15,652 bases of DNA from an uncultured Erysipelotrichaceae bacterium (GTDB lineage Bacteria; Bacillota_I; Bacilli_A; Erysipelotrichales; Erysipelotrichaceae): positions 1-15,652 of the forward strand of contig CAJUGR010000032.1 in NCBI GenBank assembly GCA_910586285.1, in the 5' to 3' direction. This document shows, piece after piece, positions 11,513 through 15,652 of this stretch. The position numbers and the translations under genes were made by a program. A model generated the notes under the pieces. That model had not been told where the DNA came from. It ran no database searches and saw only the letters and a list, made by a program, of their open reading frames with translations. Numbering within the stretch: the first letter of the stretch is position 1; each line of letters starts with the position of its first letter.

Positions 11513-13588
11513 ATGAAGAAACTGGCTGATTTTATTGTCAATCAGCGTAATAAAATACTGTTGATCGCCATATTGCTATTGATTCCCAGTGTGATCGGCT
11601 ATGCTAGAACCAAAACCAATTATGATCTTCTGAGTTATTTGCCGCAGGACTGTGAATCGATGATCGCACAGAACTCATTGGCAGATGATTTTCAACTGGC
11701 CAGTACCGGAATGCTGGTCGTGGAAAATATGCCGGATAAAAACATTGAGAAGTTGAAAACAGAGATTGAAGAAATTGACGGGGTTAAAGAAGTTTTATGG
11801 CGTGGTGATGTATTGGATATCGCCATTCCCAAGGAAGCACTGCCGGAAGACATTATGAATGTATTATATTCAGAACAGAGTACCCTGATGATTATCAGCT
11901 TTGATGAGGAAAGCGCTTCTCCCCGCACGATGGATGCCATCAAGCAAATCAAAACCTATGCAGAGAAAGAGTGTTATCTCGGCGGTTTATCAGCTGTCAG
12001 TGAGGATGTCAAGGATTTGACTCAGCAGGAGATGCCGATTTATATTGTTATCGCCGTAGCATTGGTAGTACTTGTATTATATTTGGGCTTAAGTTCCAAT
12101 CTGGCACCGTTTATCTTTGTGCTGGGAATCGTCTTCCCTGTTGCTTATAACATGGGAAGCAATGTGCTGTTGGGTGAAGTTTCTTATATTACCAAGGCAT
12201 TGGCCGTCGTATTACAGCTGGGAGTTACAATGGATTACTCCATCTTCCTGTTACATCGTTATCAAGAAGAAAAGTTAAAATGTTCCCAGCGTGATGAAGC
12301 CATGTCAAATGCGATCCAAGCCACCTTTACTTCCATTACCAGTTCCTCGATCACAACCATTGCCGGATTCTTGGCCTTGTGTGTTATGCAGCTGACACTG
12401 GGGCGCGATATCGGTTTGGTTATGGCCAAAGGTGTCGTACTGGGTGTCTTGTCTACCATTATCATATTACCGGCTTTGATCATGCATTTTGATCAAGCCA
12501 TTGAAAAGTGGCAGCATCCTATTCTCATTAACAGTCCCAGGAAACTCCCGGATTTTATTATCCGTCATTATAAAAAAATCTTTGCCCTGTTTCTGATTCT
12601 GATCATACCGATGGCATATGCTCAAAATCATACCAACGTTTATTATGATTTGAGTGCCAATATGCCGCAGGATTTTGCCAGCATCATCGGAACCAATAAA
12701 CTGAAGGAACAGTTTCATATGACCACGACTCATTTTGTTCTTGTCGATGAAAACCTGAAAAGCTATCAGATGAAAGAAATCGGCGATAAGATCGAAAAAC
12801 TGGACGGCGTCTATAACGTCATTTCCTATGAGAGTGTTATCGGCGGACGAATCCCTGATGAATTTGAACCGGAGGCCATCAAAGAGATCTTGAACAACGG
12901 CGGGCGAAAGATGATTTTGGTGAATTCCATGTATACCGCAGCCGATGATCAAGAAATCCAACAGCTCAATGAGATTGAGAATATTGTGCATAGTTATGAT
13001 GAGCATGCCGTTATTGCCGGTGAAGGACCAATGACCCGTGATCTGATTGATGTGTGCGATACCGACTTTAAAATGGTCAACGTGTTGTCGGTATTGGCGA
13101 TCTTCATCATTATTGCGATTACGTTCCGTTCGTTGTCTTTGCCGATCATTCTTGTTTGTGCGATTGAATTTGCGATCTGCATTAATATGGGTATTCCGTT
13201 CTTTACCCAAACCACTCTGCCTTTTATCGCCAGCATTGTCGTTGGCACCATTCAACTGGGTGCCACAGTCGATTATGCCATTTTAATGACAACACGATTT
13301 AAAGAAGAACTGGAAAACGGCTGTGAGGTCAAAGCGGCAGTAAAAAACGCCACCGCGAAAACCGCACCGAGCATCTTGACTTCCGGCTTGTCTTTCTTCG
13401 CCGCTTGTATCGGTGTTGCCGTGATTGCCAAGATGGATTTGATGAAAAGCTTATGTATGCTGATCAGCCGCGGTGCTGTCATATCGATGATTGCCATTCT
13501 CGTTGTATTGCCGGTATTGTTGCTGATATTCCATAAAATTATTGCGAAAACAACCAAGGGATGGCCAAGTGCCACAGCGAAATCATAG
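11513..13588 (+). CDS. MMPL/RND family membrane exporter
   Basis: The 691-residue protein has two similar halves. Each has one membrane helix, a large extracellular domain (about 32-170 and 372-515), and then five more helices, giving twelve spans in all. Each half carries the MMPL proton-relay motif: LGVTMDYSIFLLHRYQEE (D241-Y242) and LGATVDYAILMTTRFKEE (D587-Y588), matching the two Asp-Tyr pairs of mycobacterial MmpL3. Both extracellular domains begin with a similar segment (NYDLLSYLPQDCESM and YYDLSANMPQDFASI), a mark of internal duplication. MMPL proteins use the proton gradient to export lipids, peptides or drugs; the substrate here is unknown. It starts at ATG 11513 behind GAAGGAA and is followed 12 bases later by a secreted heptad-repeat protein, a probable partner. 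Confidence 0.93.
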   Translation: MKKLADFIVNQRNKILLIAILLLIPSVIGYARTKTNYDLLSYLPQDCESMIAQNSLADDFQLASTGMLVVENMPDKNIEKLKTEIEEIDGVKEVLWRGDVLDIAIPKEALPEDIMNVLYSEQSTLMIISFDEESASPRTMDAIKQIKTYAEKECYLGGLSAVSEDVKDLTQQEMPIYIVIAVALVVLVLYLGLSSNLAPFIFVLGIVFPVAYNMGSNVLLGEVSYITKALAVVLQLGVTMDYSIFLLHRYQEEKLKCSQRDEAMSNAIQATFTSITSSSITTIAGFLALCVMQLTLGRDIGLVMAKGVVLGVLSTIIILPALIMHFDQAIEKWQHPILINSPRKLPDFIIRHYKKIFALFLILIIPMAYAQNHTNVYYDLSANMPQDFASIIGTNKLKEQFHMTTTHFVLVDENLKSYQMKEIGDKIEKLDGVYNVISYESVIGGRIPDEFEPEAIKEILNNGGRKMILVNSMYTAADDQEIQQLNEIENIVHSYDEHAVIAGEGPMTRDLIDVCDTDFKMVNVLSVLAIFIIIAITFRSLSLPIILVCAIEFAICINMGIPFFTQTTLPFIASIVVGTIQLGATVDYAILMTTRFKEELENGCEVKAAVKNATAKTAPSILTSGLSFFAACIGVAVIAKMDLMKSLCMLISRGAVISMIAILVVLPVLLLIFHKIIAKTTKGWPSATAKS

Positions 13589-13600
13589 GAGGATTTGAAG

Positions 13601-15559
13601 ATGAAAAAAAATGTGAAAGTTTTAACGTGTACCGTATTAAGTCTGATGCTTTCCCAAACTGCCGTATGGGCAGCCGATGACAGTGAGGATGATACCAAAA
13701 AAGATGAAACTGTCTATGCCATGTTAAATGCCGATGGTACGGTTTATGATGAAATCATCTCCGGCTGGCTTCATAATGATGCCGGAATTAAAAACATCAA
13801 AGAAACGCTGGATGTGAAGGCAGTGGAGAATGTCAAAGGCGATGAAGAGCCACAGGTAGAGGGCAATACGTATACGTGGAATGTGGAGGGCAGCGATGTT
13901 TATTATCGCGGCAACAGCGACAAAAAGCTTCCTGTGGAAGTAAAGATCACGTATTATCTCAACGGTAAAATCACTAAACCGGAAGAATTGGCCGGCAAGA
14001 GCGGCAAGTTGGAGATTCATATTGAAATGACCAATCAGGTCAGCACCATCAAAAACATTAACGGGGTACCGACAACCATTCACCCACTCTACTTGGCTGC
14101 CGGTGTGATTGATTTCAGTAACGATCATTTCACAAATGTATCATGTAAACATGCAAAAGTATTATCGGAAGGCAATCACCAAATTCTTACATTCTTTGCC
14201 ATCCCCGGTATGGAAGATACATTGCACAGTGCCGGCATTGATAACGACAGTTTGCCGATCAAAGACAGCTTCGTGATCAAAGCCGATGTCAAAGATTTTG
14301 AATTGGGGCCGATCATGATTGCCATGACCCCGGATCTTCCGTTGGATGAAATCAAGGATATCGATTCTTTGGATGAACTCACCGGCGGCCTTGATCAATT
14401 ACAGTCAGCCGGATCACAATTATTAGACGGCACGAATCAACTCAGTCAGGCGAATCATTTATTTGCGTCCAAAATGAACGAGTTATATAGCGGTGCCAAA
14501 CCGTTGAGTGACGGCATTACCCAACTCAATCAGGGAGCGCAACAGTTAAACAGCGGTATGGAACAAGTCGCTAACGGGATTCATATGATCAATGATCAGG
14601 CAGTTGCATCCGGTCAGTTGACGCAGTTAAAGAATGTGTTAAATTCATTAAAATCCTTGGCTCCGTTAGCGGAAAACGCCGAAATGATGCTAGGCGGTCT
14701 GCAGCAGCTGAATGCTTCATTGAATCAAGCAAATATCAATCCTGCCGATGGTTCCCCGCTAGGCAGTGTCAGTGCTTATGCCTCCGGTACTGCCGCAGCC
14801 GCAAAGAGTACGGCAGAAGGTATTGGTGCCCTCTGTATGAAATTACAGGCACAAGGTATTACGGATCCCACACTTCTTTCCGAATGTCAAACCGTTGCCG
14901 GACAAGCTGTCCAAAGCGCACAAGGTGCCGGTGTCATGGATGCCATCATCAATGGTGAAGGCGGCATGGCGCAACAAGTTTCCGCAATGGCAACGGCTGT
15001 GAGTCAAATCGACATCAGTCAAATAACCACTATCGCTGCTCAATTCGGAATGATTGATCAGGCAAATGCTGCCTTAACTCAGTTAGAACAAGGTATCACG
15101 CAGTTGGATCAGGGCATCACTCCGCTAAGTGCCGGCGCACAACAGCTGGCAGCCGGAACCCAGGCATTAGCGTCCAATACCCCCCAGTTAACCAACGGCA
15201 TCTCTCAACTGAACAGTGCTTCTGCGACATTGGCCTTAAAAACCGGTGAACTGAATCAAGGCATGACGGCCTTCAAAACAACCGGTCTGGATGTATTAAG
15301 CAATCGTGTGAATTTGACAATGGATGAACTCAATCGCATTATGGCTATCAAAAATGAAATCACCGCGCAAAATGAAACCGTTCATACTTTTACCGGTGCC
15401 CCTAAAAATGCAGAAACGAAAGTAAAATTCATCTATAAGACCGATGAAATCAAACAATCAAAAGCAGAAGCCGAAGAAGAAGCACCGATTGAAAAGGAAG
15501 ATGAAAGTCTCTGGCAACGAGTCATGAACTTTTTTCACCAACCTGCTTTAAAAAATTAA
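13601..15559 (+). CDS. secreted protein with LxxG heptad repeats (YhgE/Pip-like extracellular type)
   Basis: The 652-residue protein begins with a signal peptide ending VWA (cleavage near residue 24; no lipobox). Residues 35-250 form a probable beta-rich domain. Residues 263-333 and 490-556 carry xxxLxxG heptads (LLDGTNQLSQ, LNQGAQQLNSG, LEQGITQLDQG, LSAGAQQLAAG), predicted to form long helices in a coiled-coil hairpin as in YhgE/Pip proteins. The stretch between them is rich in Ala and Ser. It ends in an acidic linker and an amphipathic segment (LWQRVMNFFHQP), with no membrane helix and no sortase motif. The ATG at 13601 has AGGAGG eight bases upstream; TTG 13595 is too close. YhgE proteins normally include membrane helices, so this is an extracellular-only version. 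It may act with the MMPL exporter across the wall, but that is inference. Confidence 0.85.
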   Translation: MKKNVKVLTCTVLSLMLSQTAVWAADDSEDDTKKDETVYAMLNADGTVYDEIISGWLHNDAGIKNIKETLDVKAVENVKGDEEPQVEGNTYTWNVEGSDVYYRGNSDKKLPVEVKITYYLNGKITKPEELAGKSGKLEIHIEMTNQVSTIKNINGVPTTIHPLYLAAGVIDFSNDHFTNVSCKHAKVLSEGNHQILTFFAIPGMEDTLHSAGIDNDSLPIKDSFVIKADVKDFELGPIMIAMTPDLPLDEIKDIDSLDELTGGLDQLQSAGSQLLDGTNQLSQANHLFASKMNELYSGAKPLSDGITQLNQGAQQLNSGMEQVANGIHMINDQAVASGQLTQLKNVLNSLKSLAPLAENAEMMLGGLQQLNASLNQANINPADGSPLGSVSAYASGTAAAAKSTAEGIGALCMKLQAQGITDPTLLSECQTVAGQAVQSAQGAGVMDAIINGEGGMAQQVSAMATAVSQIDISQITTIAAQFGMIDQANAALTQLEQGITQLDQGITPLSAGAQQLAAGTQALASNTPQLTNGISQLNSASATLALKTGELNQGMTAFKTTGLDVLSNRVNLTMDELNRIMAIKNEITAQNETVHTFTGAPKNAETKVKFIYKTDEIKQSKAEAEEEAPIEKEDESLWQRVMNFFHQPALKN

Positions 15560-15603
15560 TTACGGATATGTAACAAATATCCCATGTGATGAATAATCAA
15601 GAT

Positions 15604-15650
15604 AAAAAAGATTGAAAGGAATGCAGAAGCATTTCGATTCAATCTTTTTT
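15604..15650. terminator. strong terminator of the TetR-MMPL operon, probably bidirectional
   Basis: AAAAAAGATTGAA (15604-15616) pairs perfectly with TTCAATCTTTTTT (15638-15650). The inner arms AATGC/GCATT (15620-15624 and 15629-15633) extend the stem around an AGAA tetraloop. The A/T runs on both sides let it stop transcription from either direction. It lies 44 bases past the stop codon. Confidence 0.92.
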
Positions 15651-15652
15651 CT

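Noticed and set aside
12467..13255. 262-residue open frame on the minus strand inside the MMPL gene
   Set aside because: It is antisense to a conserved exporter, its composition is that of a reversed membrane protein gene, and it has no start signal.
13595..15559. TTG start two codons upstream for the secreted heptad protein
   Set aside because: It is only two bases from the AGGAGG ribosome binding site, while ATG 13601 is at the normal eight-base distance and begins a clean signal peptide.

Overview
The window looks like chromosomal core sequence from a low- to mid-GC Gram-positive bacterium. I would guess Erysipelotrichaceae or a nearby Firmicutes relative of the Mollicutes. The grounds are strong AGGAGG-type ribosome binding sites, extended -10 promoters, a Gram-positive-type phosphoglucose isomerase, a YuiD-type membrane protein, and a polyamine transporter whose permease and binding protein are fused. 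The taxonomic guess is inference. I see no IS element, prophage, CRISPR array, tRNA or rRNA.

Left part (1-4040): a possible gene tail (1-78) and a Cof-type HAD phosphatase broken by a frameshift (202-1006). A minus-strand pair follows, an S1-domain RNA-binding protein and glucose-6-phosphate isomerase (2733-1091), joined by an ATGA overlap. Divergently, a YuiD/divergent-PAP2 membrane protein and an Nfu iron-sulfur scaffold form a plus-strand pair (2830-3518) ending in a terminator. The YuiD gene appears to start at AUC. Next is a 92-residue protein resembling the glycyl-radical tail of anaerobic ribonucleotide reductase (3619-3897), with its own promoter and terminator.

Middle part (4043-10557), all minus strand: an XRE-cupin regulator, PotA, PotB, a PotC-PotD fusion and an unlisted 37-residue membrane protein (10557 down to 5558) form one tightly packed polyamine-uptake operon. 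PepD (5470-4043) follows with its own terminator. PotA carries two tandem Ig-like repeats inserted in its C-terminal TOBE region. Upstream of the regulator lies an array of 16-17 bp GTTT...AAAC palindromes, probably its own operators.

Right part (10793-15652), plus strand: a TetR regulator, an MMPL/RND exporter and a secreted protein with LxxG heptad repeats form a three-gene operon closed by a strong terminator. A 13-bp palindrome covers the -35 box of its promoter, and a CcpA-type cre match lies just upstream. The two regulated transporter operons, one for import and one for export, diverge from a shared 337-bp control region.

The observations most worth a second look are the Ig-like repeats inside the cytoplasmic PotA ATPase, the standalone NrdD-like glycyl-radical tail, the two-regulator control region, the AUC start of the YuiD gene, and the frameshifted HAD gene.
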